The notes beneath the pieces are model-generated. The model saw only the letters and a program-made list of their open reading frames with translations. It made no database searches and was not told the origin of the DNA. From Deltaproteobacteria bacterium (GTDB lineage Bacteria > Desulfobacterota > GWC2-55-46), in assembly GCA_016218105.1 (NCBI GenBank), contig JACRET010000005.1:175446-239445 (forward strand): 64,000 nt of DNA, in the 5' to 3' direction. The position numbers and the translations under genes were made by a program. This document shows positions 14,754 through 27,081 of this stretch, piece after piece (positions within the stretch are counted from its first letter, which is position 1; the number at the start of each line of letters is the position of its first letter).

Positions 14754-16346
14754 TCAGGGGTGCGTTGACCCTGTGTACGCGTTCGAATACGAAGGCGCGA
14801 CAGGCTGCGTTATTCCGCGCGACTGTATCGTCTCGCACATCGTAGCCGTTCCGTCCCCGTTGGTATCCTGCGCCGCGTAAAGGTCAAGGACAAGCCCTGT
14901 AGTCAGGGTCGCGGTCACCACGTTCGTAGCCGCGGTCTCATCCGTATAGTCTCCGTCAAGGTCCCTGTCGTACCTGAACGTCCCTGACCCGTCATACGTG
15001 CAAGCGTTCGTTGGAGCGTATATGATATCGCTCGCGGCGGAATTGGTCGGCTCCACCAGTCCGGTTACGGTGTTCAAGGTGACATTCTGGCGCTGGGCGT
15101 ATTTAGAGATAGCATGCGTATTGCCCGGGCCGGCCCAGCTGCAGTAAAACCCGTTTATGCACTCATCCGACGTCCATATCTGGTCGCCGAAACCGAACCA
15201 CGCCTCTCCGGTAAGCGGGGTGGTGCTGTTGACCCCGATATTGAAGACCCTGGTGTTGGAGTCTCCGGGCCCCGCCTGCCATCTGTATGAGTATTGTCCG
15301 GCAAGGGTGCTTGAGTCGAAGTTGGCGGTAAAGACGCTGAAGTTATTCGCCCATCCTTTGGAATATGATGTGTATGTGTACATGGGGTCTACCAGCCCGT
15401 CGCTGCCTATGCCGACCGAGCCGCGGCCGCAGAAGTACCCTATCCGCGACTGCAGGTCCACGTCCGTGCCGGACACGCTGTATACGAGCGAGCCGTTGAG
15501 CGTCACATCGGATGTCGGGCAGTTGCCGCCGGAGAAGGTGTCGTCGGCATAATAAGTGAACCTTCCCGTGCCTCCGGTCGAGGTGCTGTCATGGCTTAAC
15601 TGGACGGCTATACTATGCGATACCGATGACGTATCGGTATAAACGAAGGCAAGGTCGTATAACCAGACCTCTCCCGCTGAATCGAGGCTTATGGTAGCCT
15701 TGCTGAACGTGACATTCGTCGCCGAGATAGGGGTCGCGAGGGTCGTAAGGTCGATCGAAGAGCCCGCGGCCGGGGGCCACGCGCCGTTCACGTTGGCGGT
15801 GCATACCATAGACGCTACGCTCGTCATCGCGGCTTCCGTCTGGAAGCTTACCCCTTCCATCTGGGCGTTAAGCTCCGCGGCGGCGCACGCCTCACCGGTC
15901 GATTCGGTCTCTTTCCAGATGCCGAGGTCGCCGGAGGGCAGCTGACCGCTATTGGGAAGCGTGCCGTCCGGATGGTTCTCGTAGTTTATGGTCGGGCCGT
16001 AGCATTCGGCCCTGCTTGGCTTGGAGAGGAAAGACTGCGGGTCGAACGTGCATACCGAAGCGGAACTGCCGCTTAAGACCGTGTTTATCTTTGACGTGAT
16101 GCTCGAATAGCCGGAAGTAAGGGCCTTGGCGCTTTTCAGACTTGCGCTCTGGGAGACGACATCGAAGGGGGATGATACCGCGAGAGTAGAGGGGAACGCT
16201 TCTGTTACAGAGGTTTCGGTGGTCTGTCCATCATCAGTGCTTGAATCTGAACTCCCGCTATCTCCGCCTCCTCCGCCGCAGCTGTGAAGGGCAGCCGCAC
16301 AGGCGACAGTTAAAAACAACAGCAACACCTTTTCCATACGCCTCAT
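14754..16346 (-). CDS. Large Gly/Ser/Thr-rich lipoprotein of unknown function
   Basis: 530 aa. The N-terminal signal ends in a lipobox-like ALHSC followed by GGGGG and a Ser/Asp/Thr-rich linker, so it is predicted to be lipid-anchored. The rest is rich in Ser, Thr, Gly, Tyr and beta-prone strands, with scattered cysteines that could form disulfides outside the cytoplasm. The C-terminus has a DRDLDGDY and DTNGDGTA pair resembling calcium-binding Asp/Asn loops. I do not recognise a family. AAGGAGG lies 7 bases before the ATG. It is probably monocistronic, with a terminator right after it. Confidence 0.8.
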   Translation of the reverse strand: MRRMEKVLLLFLTVACAAALHSCGGGGGDSGSSDSSTDDGQTTETSVTEAFPSTLAVSSPFDVVSQSASLKSAKALTSGYSSITSKINTVLSGSSASVCTFDPQSFLSKPSRAECYGPTINYENHPDGTLPNSGQLPSGDLGIWKETESTGEACAAAELNAQMEGVSFQTEAAMTSVASMVCTANVNGAWPPAAGSSIDLTTLATPISATNVTFSKATISLDSAGEVWLYDLAFVYTDTSSVSHSIAVQLSHDSTSTGGTGRFTYYADDTFSGGNCPTSDVTLNGSLVYSVSGTDVDLQSRIGYFCGRGSVGIGSDGLVDPMYTYTSYSKGWANNFSVFTANFDSSTLAGQYSYRWQAGPGDSNTRVFNIGVNSTTPLTGEAWFGFGDQIWTSDECINGFYCSWAGPGNTHAISKYAQRQNVTLNTVTGLVEPTNSAASDIIYAPTNACTYDGSGTFRYDRDLDGDYTDETAATNVVTATLTTGLVLDLYAAQDTNGDGTATMCETIQSRGITQPVAPSYSNAYTGSTHP

Positions 16347-16489
16347 AAAAAAACCTCCTTGGTTGATCCGCCGGAGGAGGCAGTAGGAACGGGGCAGTGT
16401 CGTAACAGCAGATACAGAAGGTGAGGGCGGATTTTATTAATCGGGAATGTACCAAAAAAGAGGGACAAATGCAAGGAAAGTTCCTTTAA

Positions 16490-16614
16490 CAGGCTGCTTA
16501 AAAAGTCCATCTGCTTCGTTGTCATTGTCGCTCGTCACTGCGGCGTACAGACAAAGTACGGCTCATTCCTCGCTTCTCGACGCCTTGCAGCTGAGGCTTT
16601 TTGAGCAGCCTGAA
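16490..16614 (+). repeat. Family A interspersed palindromic repeat, copy 2
   Basis: Runs from CAGGCTGCTTAAAAAGTCC to CTTTTTGAGCAGCCTGAA, with the central GCGTACAGACAAAGTACG hairpin. With the next REP it fills the gap between the lipoprotein promoter region and the helicase gene's 3' end. Confidence 0.85.
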
Positions 16615-16649
16615 CAAATTTCGGTTTCTCAGTCGATCCCGGCTTATAG

Positions 16650-16689
16650 TTCCCTCTCCCCTTGCGGGAGAGGGCGGAGGGTGAGGGGT
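16650..16689. repeat. REP-like GC hairpin
   Basis: CCCTCTCCCCTTGCGGGAGAGGG is followed by CGGAGGGTGAGGGG; same class as the copy at 33438-33478 and related to those flanking the DUF559 gene. Confidence 0.75.
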
Positions 16690-16746
16690 ATATTTAAACG
16701 ACATTCTTCGCTTCGATTTTCGCCCTTCCTTAATCGCCCGCTCAAA

Positions 16747-19700
16747 TCACCACTCCACCCATTCCGAAAGCGCAGGGTAATAGAGGCCTTTTCTTATCTC
16801 GCGCTCCTCTCCTGCGGCGATCAGAAGCGCCCCGTACCTTTCCAGCTGGCGGAAGTACCGATCCTTTTCATTCTTTAAAAACCCCTCTAAATATCCGCCT
16901 TCATGGCTCCCAGCCTTATAATCAATCACCCAGCGAACCCCTTTATCCACGAAAGTCCTGTCGATCACGGAGTGTATTACCTCTCCTTCCACGATGCCGG
17001 AGATGGGAAGCTCCACAGCGCCATCCTCGTGAGGCTCAAGTATCCATCGCCCGCGCTCATCCCTCATGGCTTTTGAGATTATTCCGATGGCCCTGTCGCC
17101 CATCTTGTCGGCTTCCGCCCTGTTTACTCCAAGGGTCATGAGCATCGACCTGATCCTCGCCCTCTCTCCGTTTATCCGCCCTCCATCCCATGCGGATATC
17201 CCGGCCTTTGCTATCTCACAGAGATATCTATGGACTACCGTGCCGAGGTGTCTGATATTCTGCCCCGCCCAGTAAAACTCGGGCTCTGCGCCGGAGATAA
17301 TATTGTGCGGCAGAGGCCCGGCAAGGGGCAGAGCAGGCTCAGGGGCTTTCCAGAAAACGGGGAGCCTCCTCAGAGGCATTTCAGCCGCCTCGTCTTTCTC
17401 AGGCGCGGCCGCATCCACCACCATCGCCCCGGTCAGCACATGGCTTATGGAAGAGAGAAAAGACCTCTTGTCCGCCTCTATCCCATCTTCATCGTTCCCC
17501 TTTATGTGCCCGAGAAGGTAAAGGGCCTTTTTTGCCCTTGTCGCGGCCACATAGAAGAGCCTTTTTTCCTCATGCTCAAGTTTCTCTTTGTTTATATGAT
17601 TCAAAAACCTGTATATCCGGCTCTCTTCGCCCGCCTTATTCTCAATCGGCGCGAGCAGGAGATCGGCCCCCCGCTCCATCCAGAGGATGAGTTTTTTCTC
17701 TTCGCTCTTCGAGTGCTTCCCAAGCCCCGGCAGGACCACATGGTCGAACTCCAGCCCCTTTGCCTTGTGTATGGTCATAAGGTCTATGTTTGTACCGGCT
17801 GCCGAGTAGTTGGCATAGAGCTTCGACACCCTTTCCCCGATGCTCCGTAACGGGTCAAGCTCTCCGGCCGAGCTTATCCCGCCGACAAGGCTTAAAAACG
17901 CCTCCGCGTCTTTCATGGAGGCCTCGTCCCGCACGCAGGCAGGCCCGCCGAGGTCGATCCACAGCCCTTCCAGCAAGACCCTCGGGGCTACTCTACCCTT
18001 TAAAGAAAGGGCCTTTTCAAGCTTCCCGCATACCATCGAGACCCGCTCCCGACCGTCTTTGGAGAGCGTATCCATCCGCCCGGCGTCATTCAACAGCTTC
18101 CATACAGGGCTTCTCCTGTCATTAAGGCAAAGCTTGTGGAGGTCTTCTATTTTAAGCCCGCACCACGGCGCCCTGAGAATAGCCAGCCAGGCTACCCTGT
18201 CATAAGGATGCGACAGGGCCCTTAAGAGGGCGCTTAAATCCTGTATCGCCACCCTCCCTTCCAGCGGGTCGAACTCCTGGGCCCGGAACCCTATCCCCTC
18301 TTTTTTTAACGCCTCGACTATGCTGTCGAGGTGCTGGCGGGACCTGCAAAGGACCGCGACGGACTCGCTCTTGCCGATGCCCTTTATTATCTCGACCGCC
18401 CTGACAGCCTCTGAGAGGTCATCCCGGCTGGCGAAAAGATCGATATTGACGCTAACGCCCTCTATGCCTGGCTTTGCCGCTTTGGAAGGGGCGTAGGTGA
18501 CAGCCCCGGTAAAGACGTCCTCCTGCCCCGGGAACGCCCCTTCGAAAGAGCCGTTTACCCAATCTACGATATTCTCCTGCGACCTGAAGTTTGTCTTAAG
18601 CTGTATCGATGCAAGCTCTATATCCCCTATGCCGCTCTGTTTAGCGTCTATAAAAAGCCCTACCTGGGCCTCCCTGAAGAGATATATCGACTGCATCGGG
18701 TCTCCAACGACAAAAAGGGTCCTGCCGTCCCCCCTGGCCCATCCCCTCGTCAGCGACTTTATCAGCGAAAGCTGCGTCTGCGATGTATCCTGATACTCGT
18801 CAACGAGGATATGCCTTATCTTAATGTCCAGGGAGAGCATCAGGTCTGTGGGGTCTTCATCGCTGCCGAGCGCCGCGAGGGCCGCCATAGAGACGGCCTG
18901 GAAGTCGATCGAGCCTTCCTCTCCGAACACCTCCATCAGATAGCCTTCGGCTATAGGGAGAAGCACCAGGAGCGCGTCGAGGATCTCCCATTCGCGGCCG
19001 CTGTAATGCGCGGGCGGAAGCAGGGCTATCTTTGCCAGATTGCGAAGCAGGGCTTCACGCCCCGTAAGGCTTTCAAGCAATCCCTGAAACTCTTTTTTCC
19101 TCTGCCTGCCTTCCGGGTCACTCGGAAAGCCTATGTTTTTATTTACGCCCCCGGGTTTCCGGAGTTCATTACCGGCTGTAAAGAGCAGCTCCTTTATGCC
19201 CTGCCATAGCGGCAGCGCCCCCACGCTCGCATCAGGCAATGAGGCTATATCCAAAAGAACGCTGATCCTTTTCGCGCCTTCGCTTTGTTCATCTCTTAAA
19301 TTAAACGCCGCGTACCTCGCTGATTCAAGGAGCGGCCCTATAATGTCTTCAGGGAACGAGGACGATATGTTTTTAAGCTCATACTCAACGAGCCTCCTCA
19401 ATGAACCTTCGAGCAGCCCCTTCAGATCCTCCTCCGCCATATCCCTGTTGACGTGGCGGAGCCACTGGTCTCTCCTGCCGAGCATCAGCACAAGCCTTCT
19501 GCCAAGGCCCGCTACAGAGTTATCCAGGTGCTTCAGCGCCTTTCTTACCGCCTCGCCTTCGCTTCCATCGTCTTCCACCATGAGGAGCGTGCGCCTGGCC
19601 GCCTCCCTGTAAAGCTCATCTGGATTGTCGGCGATAGAAAGCTCTTTCCCCATGCCGGAAAGCATGGGGGTAAGCCTTACAAGCGCGGCGGAGAGGGAAT

Positions 19701-20067
19701 CCATGGTCTGCACCTTGAGCCTCCCCGGGTTTTCCAGTATTCCCCACCCAAGCTCCACGTCACGCTTAAGGGCTTTTTCCGCAAGCTCAAGCGTCCTCGT
19801 CTCATGCGGCTTCTCGGCCTTATAGCCGGCCTTGACCTTTTGCAGGGCGGCCAGGACGCGGTTTTGCATCTCCCCAGCGGCCTTCTTCGTAAAGGTAAGG
19901 GCGAGTATCTCCTCGGGCCGTCCGGCCCCGGACAAAAGGTTTAGAAACCTCTGCATGAGCAGCTCGGTTTTGCCGGAGCCCGCCGGCGCCTGGACGATAA
20001 AAGACCGTGAGGGATCGAGCGCCTCTTCCCTTTCCCTTATGTCCGGAATATCACTCGCCACTCTCAT
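16747..20067 (-). CDS. AddA-like UvrD-family helicase with C-terminal nuclease
   Basis: 1106 aa, superfamily 1A helicase joined to a RecB-type nuclease. Seen: Walker A APAGSGKT (to residue 34), LTFTKKAAGEM, DEYQDTS at 423-429 (Walker B), GDPMQSIY about 455, a KTNFRS motif, TIHKAKGLEFDHVVLPGLG, VAATRAKKALYLLG, and a C-terminal PD-(D/E)XK core with GTVVHRYL and IDYKAG (D1049). By analogy with AddAB/RecBCD it should process double-strand DNA ends for recombination. Its start overlaps the end of the AddB-like gene by 17 bases, so the two are one operon. Confidence 0.9.
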   Translation of the reverse strand: MRVASDIPDIREREEALDPSRSFIVQAPAGSGKTELLMQRFLNLLSGAGRPEEILALTFTKKAAGEMQNRVLAALQKVKAGYKAEKPHETRTLELAEKALKRDVELGWGILENPGRLKVQTMDSLSAALVRLTPMLSGMGKELSIADNPDELYREAARRTLLMVEDDGSEGEAVRKALKHLDNSVAGLGRRLVLMLGRRDQWLRHVNRDMAEEDLKGLLEGSLRRLVEYELKNISSSFPEDIIGPLLESARYAAFNLRDEQSEGAKRISVLLDIASLPDASVGALPLWQGIKELLFTAGNELRKPGGVNKNIGFPSDPEGRQRKKEFQGLLESLTGREALLRNLAKIALLPPAHYSGREWEILDALLVLLPIAEGYLMEVFGEEGSIDFQAVSMAALAALGSDEDPTDLMLSLDIKIRHILVDEYQDTSQTQLSLIKSLTRGWARGDGRTLFVVGDPMQSIYLFREAQVGLFIDAKQSGIGDIELASIQLKTNFRSQENIVDWVNGSFEGAFPGQEDVFTGAVTYAPSKAAKPGIEGVSVNIDLFASRDDLSEAVRAVEIIKGIGKSESVAVLCRSRQHLDSIVEALKKEGIGFRAQEFDPLEGRVAIQDLSALLRALSHPYDRVAWLAILRAPWCGLKIEDLHKLCLNDRRSPVWKLLNDAGRMDTLSKDGRERVSMVCGKLEKALSLKGRVAPRVLLEGLWIDLGGPACVRDEASMKDAEAFLSLVGGISSAGELDPLRSIGERVSKLYANYSAAGTNIDLMTIHKAKGLEFDHVVLPGLGKHSKSEEKKLILWMERGADLLLAPIENKAGEESRIYRFLNHINKEKLEHEEKRLFYVAATRAKKALYLLGHIKGNDEDGIEADKRSFLSSISHVLTGAMVVDAAAPEKDEAAEMPLRRLPVFWKAPEPALPLAGPLPHNIISGAEPEFYWAGQNIRHLGTVVHRYLCEIAKAGISAWDGGRINGERARIRSMLMTLGVNRAEADKMGDRAIGIISKAMRDERGRWILEPHEDGAVELPISGIVEGEVIHSVIDRTFVDKGVRWVIDYKAGSHEGGYLEGFLKNEKDRYFRQLERYGALLIAAGEEREIRKGLYYPALSEWVEW

Positions 20068-22747
20068 CCCCGTCCTTACCCCTCAAACCCCTTTCGGTTA
20101 TCCTGCAAAGCACCGTAAGCCCGCAGTGTTCGCAGGGACTTTGCCTGCCTTTTAATTCCCCGTTCGGGTCTACTTTCAAAATCCCCGCCAGAAATTCCTT
20201 TGCCAGGCCCTCTACGGTTTCCTTCCATAACTCCATCAGCCCGTCCCAGTCCCGCCCCTCGCCGGCCTTTTCCCGTATCCCGTCTTTTTCAAAATGCCTT
20301 ATACCGGGCAGGAGGTCATCTGCGCTGGAGACGCCGACGAACCTGCATTCCCCCGGAATGATCCTCGCGAACGATATCGCGTCGAATTTTCCGGACAGGC
20401 TGTAGATAAGCAACTGCGGGTCTTTGGGCCTTTCCCTCATCCAGTCATTTCTGTCTATCTCGCCGCTCTTGTAATCTATAATTATCTCTCTCCCGCCTTC
20501 CGCCTCATCCACGCGGTCTATCCGCCCCTTTACCTTAAGCCCGCAGATATCGAACTCCTTTTCAAGCTCTATCGACTTCACCTTGAACGGGCCCCTGCCC
20601 GCCTCTACCAGGGCCCAGTCTTTAAGGAGAGCGGCAAGCCTCTCCCTTTCTATCTCAAGGAATCTGCCGGAGAGAGGGGCCGCGTCGACCTCTTTCATGA
20701 TTTCCGCTGACAAGCTTTTGACAAAATCATCCATACGGCCGTTTCCGGCCAGTTCTTTTAATCTTTCCGAATCAACGACCTTTTCCCAGAATAGCTTTAG
20801 CGCCGTGTGGAGGATGCTTCCTCTGCCCGCGGCGGAAAGTCCAAGCTCAGGCTCCTTAAGCCCTTCGGCATTAAGCCTGTGGGTCGCGAACGCCTTGAAA
20901 GGACAGAGCGACTGGTTTTTTATTACCGCTGTCCCGCCTTTTAAATCCTTAAGCTCTTCCGGCCCGACGGGTATCGCTCCATAATCCGCCGTCTCTTCAA
21001 TTACGGATTCCGTTCGCATGGAATCGATCAACCGGCTTGAGCTTGTAAACCCGGCCTCTTCGATACGGCCCACGCCTTTAAGAAGGGGCGTAAGCCCAAG
21101 CTCCCTGCCGTCCGATATCTTCGGATAGCTTATGTCCACCGGAGACGCGCTGTTTAAAATCCTTTTAAGGCTCTGCTTCGCGAACAGGGCCTCCCGCTCA
21201 TGCGAAGAGAAGGGAAGGTTATACGCCTTCTGCAGGAATATGGGGATGAAGGGGTTTGGCGCGATCTGTCTTGGAAGCGCGAACTCATGGCATCCCATTA
21301 TCCAGATATGGTCGAAGGAAAGCCCTGCCGACTCAAGGAGCCCCAAAACCTCTACCCTGCACTCCGGCGATTCGCTCTGGTGCATGGTATCCGAGGCCAG
21401 GCCCGATATCCTTGAATACGCCTCCTGCCTGCTTATCCTACCGACTATCTCGTCGAGGCTTGCCAGTTCCTCAAAAAGGGCGTTCAAGGCTTTGAGCGCC
21501 TGATACTCTTCACTCGACGGACTTACATGCTTGTGCCATCCGATGTCCTTTAAGAATTTGCTGAAACCCTCGGCCCACCTGGACGGGAGGTCTTTGGGCC
21601 TGGAGGCCCTTAAAAACCTGAGCCATGACGCGAGCCTTTCCTTTAGAGAGGTTAAGCCCCTCCTCTCCGCCATGTCCCTCACCTCAAAGAGGCTTATTTC
21701 AAGATAGTTCCTCTCCTTTAAATCCGCGTCTATCGAAGCTATGTCGAGATAATCCTTACCCGAAAAATACGGCGAGCAAAGCACAAGCATCATCTTGCTC
21801 AGATCCTCTTTGCCCTCTCCTATAGAGAGGACGTCAAGGGCTGATCTTACGAGCGGCTCGGATATAAGGGGGGTCCCGAGCGAGATATTGAATACGTCTT
21901 TTTTCAAGCTTCCCGGCAGGACTGATCGGGGGTTCAATTCCGCCGCGAACTCACGGATTATCGTATCCCTGTATTTATTGAGCTCAGGGACTATTATCCC
22001 TATCCTGGCGCCGGTTCCAAGCGTCCTTATCCACCTTGCGGCCTGTACCGCCTCCGCGGCCTCATCCTCGCACGGCCTTATGGTCACAGCCGCTCCGGAC
22101 AGCTCTTTTTCTGATAATGAGCCCGGCTCATCGGGCCAATAGACGATATTCAAACCCGCCTTTTCAAGCGCTCTTATGAGGCGGGACGTTCTCGGGGTGA
22201 ATTCATCGAACCCCGCGATTATCACCGTCCCGGGGAGATCGACCTGCCCCCGCCCTATAAGGCCGGCCACCTCATCGGGTATCGAGAGCCTGTCGAGAAA
22301 ACCGAGGCCTTTTACCGCACCCTCGAACTCGACTATCCATCTCTTGAGCGCCCTGGCCTCGCCCGTCAGATATATATCATCCCTAGGAAAGCTGATCGCG
22401 TATTCCCTGATGAGCGAATACGCGTCAAAAGACGTAACCGCAAGGCCCTGGGGATTCAAAAGCCCGAAACCAAGCAACGCCCTGTCGTTAAGGATAATCT
22501 TTTCCCAGAGGGCCTTTGCCCTTGTATCGGACAATAGCGGCCTGGATTCCTTGGAGTTTTCCCAGAGGCTTGAAACCCATGCTGACAATGGGATGATAAG
22601 GGGTGTGGGCCATGCGCTATGCCCGGAGGCCCTCATAATCGAGTCAAATTCCATCCGGACATGGCGCGCCAGCCTCTTGTTTACCGTCAGTACAGGCGCG
22701 CCTTTCCTTATAAGGCTTGAGATTTCATCGACATTCAGTCTATGCAT
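20051..22747 (-). CDS. AddB-like Fe-S PD-(D/E)XK nuclease/inactivated helicase (DNA repair)
   Basis: 898 aa, of the family often called 'probable DNA repair protein', an AddB analogue. The N-terminus (LTVNKRLARHVRMEF) and middle are helicase-like but lack a Walker A. The C-terminal nuclease has RGSILHTALK and IDYKSG (D758) with PQLLIYSLSG. One Cys before the nuclease (LCPFKAF) plus C872, C875 and C881 (CEHCGLTVLC) form the AddB-type [4Fe-4S] staple. It should partner the helicase encoded next. The ATG at 22747 begins the conserved N-terminus. Confidence 0.85.
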   Translation of the reverse strand: MHRLNVDEISSLIRKGAPVLTVNKRLARHVRMEFDSIMRASGHSAWPTPLIIPLSAWVSSLWENSKESRPLLSDTRAKALWEKIILNDRALLGFGLLNPQGLAVTSFDAYSLIREYAISFPRDDIYLTGEARALKRWIVEFEGAVKGLGFLDRLSIPDEVAGLIGRGQVDLPGTVIIAGFDEFTPRTSRLIRALEKAGLNIVYWPDEPGSLSEKELSGAAVTIRPCEDEAAEAVQAARWIRTLGTGARIGIIVPELNKYRDTIIREFAAELNPRSVLPGSLKKDVFNISLGTPLISEPLVRSALDVLSIGEGKEDLSKMMLVLCSPYFSGKDYLDIASIDADLKERNYLEISLFEVRDMAERRGLTSLKERLASWLRFLRASRPKDLPSRWAEGFSKFLKDIGWHKHVSPSSEEYQALKALNALFEELASLDEIVGRISRQEAYSRISGLASDTMHQSESPECRVEVLGLLESAGLSFDHIWIMGCHEFALPRQIAPNPFIPIFLQKAYNLPFSSHEREALFAKQSLKRILNSASPVDISYPKISDGRELGLTPLLKGVGRIEEAGFTSSSRLIDSMRTESVIEETADYGAIPVGPEELKDLKGGTAVIKNQSLCPFKAFATHRLNAEGLKEPELGLSAAGRGSILHTALKLFWEKVVDSERLKELAGNGRMDDFVKSLSAEIMKEVDAAPLSGRFLEIERERLAALLKDWALVEAGRGPFKVKSIELEKEFDICGLKVKGRIDRVDEAEGGREIIIDYKSGEIDRNDWMRERPKDPQLLIYSLSGKFDAISFARIIPGECRFVGVSSADDLLPGIRHFEKDGIREKAGEGRDWDGLMELWKETVEGLAKEFLAGILKVDPNGELKGRQSPCEHCGLTVLCRITERGLRGKDGDESGE

Positions 22748-22880
22748 GGGGTATTTGGGAGGTGCTTACCTGAAATATTAACCTTAAAAAAATGAGATTA
22801 CAACCTATTAAAATGGGCGGACGAGGCTTTATAAAGCAGGGCCCGTTCCCCGAACGGGCCGGGAAGCTATAAGAAAAAAA

Positions 22881-22920
22881 CCTCCCCTCCATTGACGGGA
22901 GGGGACTGAGGGGAGGGTGA
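22881..22920. repeat. REP-like GC hairpin
   Basis: CCTCCCCTCCATTGACGGGAGGGG followed by GGGGAGGGTGAA, nearly the same arrangement as the left flank of the DUF559 gene (8505-8543). Confidence 0.75.
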
Positions 22921-22922
22921 AA

Positions 22923-23074
22923 TTCTTGGTAAAAGGCCTGTTTGCGCACTGCCGTGCGCTCCAGGGGTATTGACTCCGCTCGCTGTCGCTCTCTCCCTCC
23001 GATAGAACTGAAGCCCGGTCGTTCGCCTCCTTTATGCTCGCTACGCAATACCCCTGGTGTTTTTTGAAGAACAA
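22923..23074 (-). repeat. Family C interspersed repeat, copy 1
   Basis: About 150 bp, from TTCTTGGTAAAAGGCC to TTTTTTGAAGAACAAA, with GGGGTATTGACTCCGCTCGC and AACTGAAGCCCGGTCG inside. It is the reverse complement of the copy at 33522-33671; a shorter piece is at 40910-40974. Open frames across it are by-products of base composition. Confidence 0.75.
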
Positions 23075-23313
23075 ACTGCAACAACGAAAGTCATTGCGGG
23101 CAGAGCTAAGCAATCTCTTTTTAAAGCCCCTCACAGGGGCTTCTTCTGTGCAGGGCCCACTCGAAGAACGGGCCGGGTATCTCAGAATAGCTCCTCGGAA
23201 TGACGATAACGGGCTTTTTCAGCAACCTGACGATCATAATACGAAAATCATGGGGGCAGATACGCCTGGATTATAAAATGCGCTCTAAGGGTTCCGTCTT
23301 TACCCGAATAATA

Positions 23314-23342
23314 TTGACATAAAAAGCTACTCTATGTTAAAA
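23314..23342 (+). promoter_or_regulatory. Possible tRNA-His promoter
   Basis: A perfect TTGACA at 23314-23319 and TTAAAA at 23337-23342, 17 bases apart and 38 bases before the tRNA. The TATGTTAAA at the -10 is shared with the region before tRNA-Pro. Confidence 0.45.
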
Positions 23343-23379
23343 AAATAAGATTGAGTTTTGTTCTTTAAAATCCTTCCAT

Positions 23380-23456
23380 GGTGGGCGTAGCTCAACGGTT
23401 AGAGCGCTGGACTGTGACTCCAGAGGCTGGGGGTTCGAAACCCCTCGTCCACCCCA
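23380..23456 (+). tRNA. tRNA-His (GTG)
   Basis: Acceptor GTGGGCG pairs with CGTCCAC, with the tRNA-His hallmark extra G at -1 (23380) opposite discriminator C. The anticodon stem CTGGA/TCCAG encloses CTGTGAC with anticodon GTG. T-loop GTTCGAAAC and encoded CCA are present. Confidence 0.95.
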
Positions 23457-26216
<2,760 letters not shown>

Positions 26217-26259
26217 TCCGGGCTGTTATTAACATTTAACCAAAGGGACAAGATTTTTT

Positions 26260-27078
26260 ATGAATAAAAAGGTCCAGAGGATCGGATTATATATTGACGT
26301 AGCGAATATAACGCGTAACGGCGGGTACGGAATGAGATTCGACATACTCCGTGATTTCGCCTGCCGCGACAACGGCGAGCCGATAAGGCTCAATGCCTAC
26401 GTGGCTTACGATGACGACCGCGCGCGCACAGACCACGATTATAGAGACCGCACCTTCAACTTCCATTCGACACTGCGCGATTATGGCTATAAAGTCATCG
26501 AGAAGACCGTTTCATGGTACGTGGACGAGTCGGGCAACCGCTTCGGCAAGGCCAACGCCGACCTCGACATGGCGGTAGACGCCCTGCTTCAATCAGAAAA
26601 CCTCGACAAGGTGCTGATGGCAACCGGCGACGGGGATTTCATTCAGGTCGTCAGGGCGCTCCAGAACAAGGGATGCAGGGTCGAGGCTGTCGCGTTCCAG
26701 AACGTATCCTCGAATCTTAAACGCGAGGTAGACCTCTACATGTCGGGATACCTGATACCGAACCTCCTGCCGATCGAAAGCGATCAAAAGAGGAGCTGGG
26801 GGGACGCGAACTCGAGGGTAAGGGGTATCTGCTATACCTACAACCATTCAAAGAACTTCGGCTTCATGCGCTATCTTTTACGGATAGGCCCCGGCCTGTG
26901 GATAACGGATACGCGGAGACAGGATTCGCCTTACGGCACCGCTTTCGCCCACGAGTCAAACTTCGAACCGACAACGGAAATAAACATGCTCCCCAGCAGG
27001 GACATGATCTTCGAGTTCGATCTCACTCAAGGAGATAAAGGGCTTCAGGCCTCCAACATAGTAAAGATATATCCGTAA
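26260..27078 (+). CDS. NYN-domain nuclease-like protein with C-terminal cold-shock-like domain
   Basis: 272 aa. The N-terminal ~165 residues are a LabA/DUF88-type NYN domain, a PIN-like RNase fold: GLYIDVANITRNGG, KANADLDMAVDALL and the acidic ATGDGDFIQVVRAL. The C-terminal ~90 residues look like a cold-shock/OB fold: VRGICYTYNHSKNFGFMRYL, TAFAHESNF, a DMIFEFDLTQGDKGLQASNIVKI-like ending. A nuclease domain joined to an RNA-binding domain suggests RNA turnover. The four acidic NYN residues appear intact. It converges with tatC with only three bases between the stops. RNase activity is inferred. Confidence 0.8.
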   Translation: MNKKVQRIGLYIDVANITRNGGYGMRFDILRDFACRDNGEPIRLNAYVAYDDDRARTDHDYRDRTFNFHSTLRDYGYKVIEKTVSWYVDESGNRFGKANADLDMAVDALLQSENLDKVLMATGDGDFIQVVRALQNKGCRVEAVAFQNVSSNLKREVDLYMSGYLIPNLLPIESDQKRSWGDANSRVRGICYTYNHSKNFGFMRYLLRIGPGLWITDTRRQDSPYGTAFAHESNFEPTTEINMLPSRDMIFEFDLTQGDKGLQASNIVKIYP

Positions 27079-27081
27079 GGA

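Larger units (their letters stand above)
22748..23379. other. Repeat-rich gap between the AddAB-like genes and tRNA-His
   Basis: No gene is seen. It holds a palindrome GGGCCCGTTCCCCGAACGGGCC (about 22840), a REP hairpin (22881-22920), a family C copy (22923-23074), a second, imperfect GGGCCC...GAACGGGCC palindrome (about 23153), a family A-like outer end CTTTTTCAGCAACCTG (about 23217), and a possible tRNA promoter. Confidence 0.7.

Noticed and set aside
22740..23276. Several small open frames between the AddAB-like genes and tRNA-His
   Set aside because: They read through repeat family C and REP hairpins and have no ribosome binding sites or domains.
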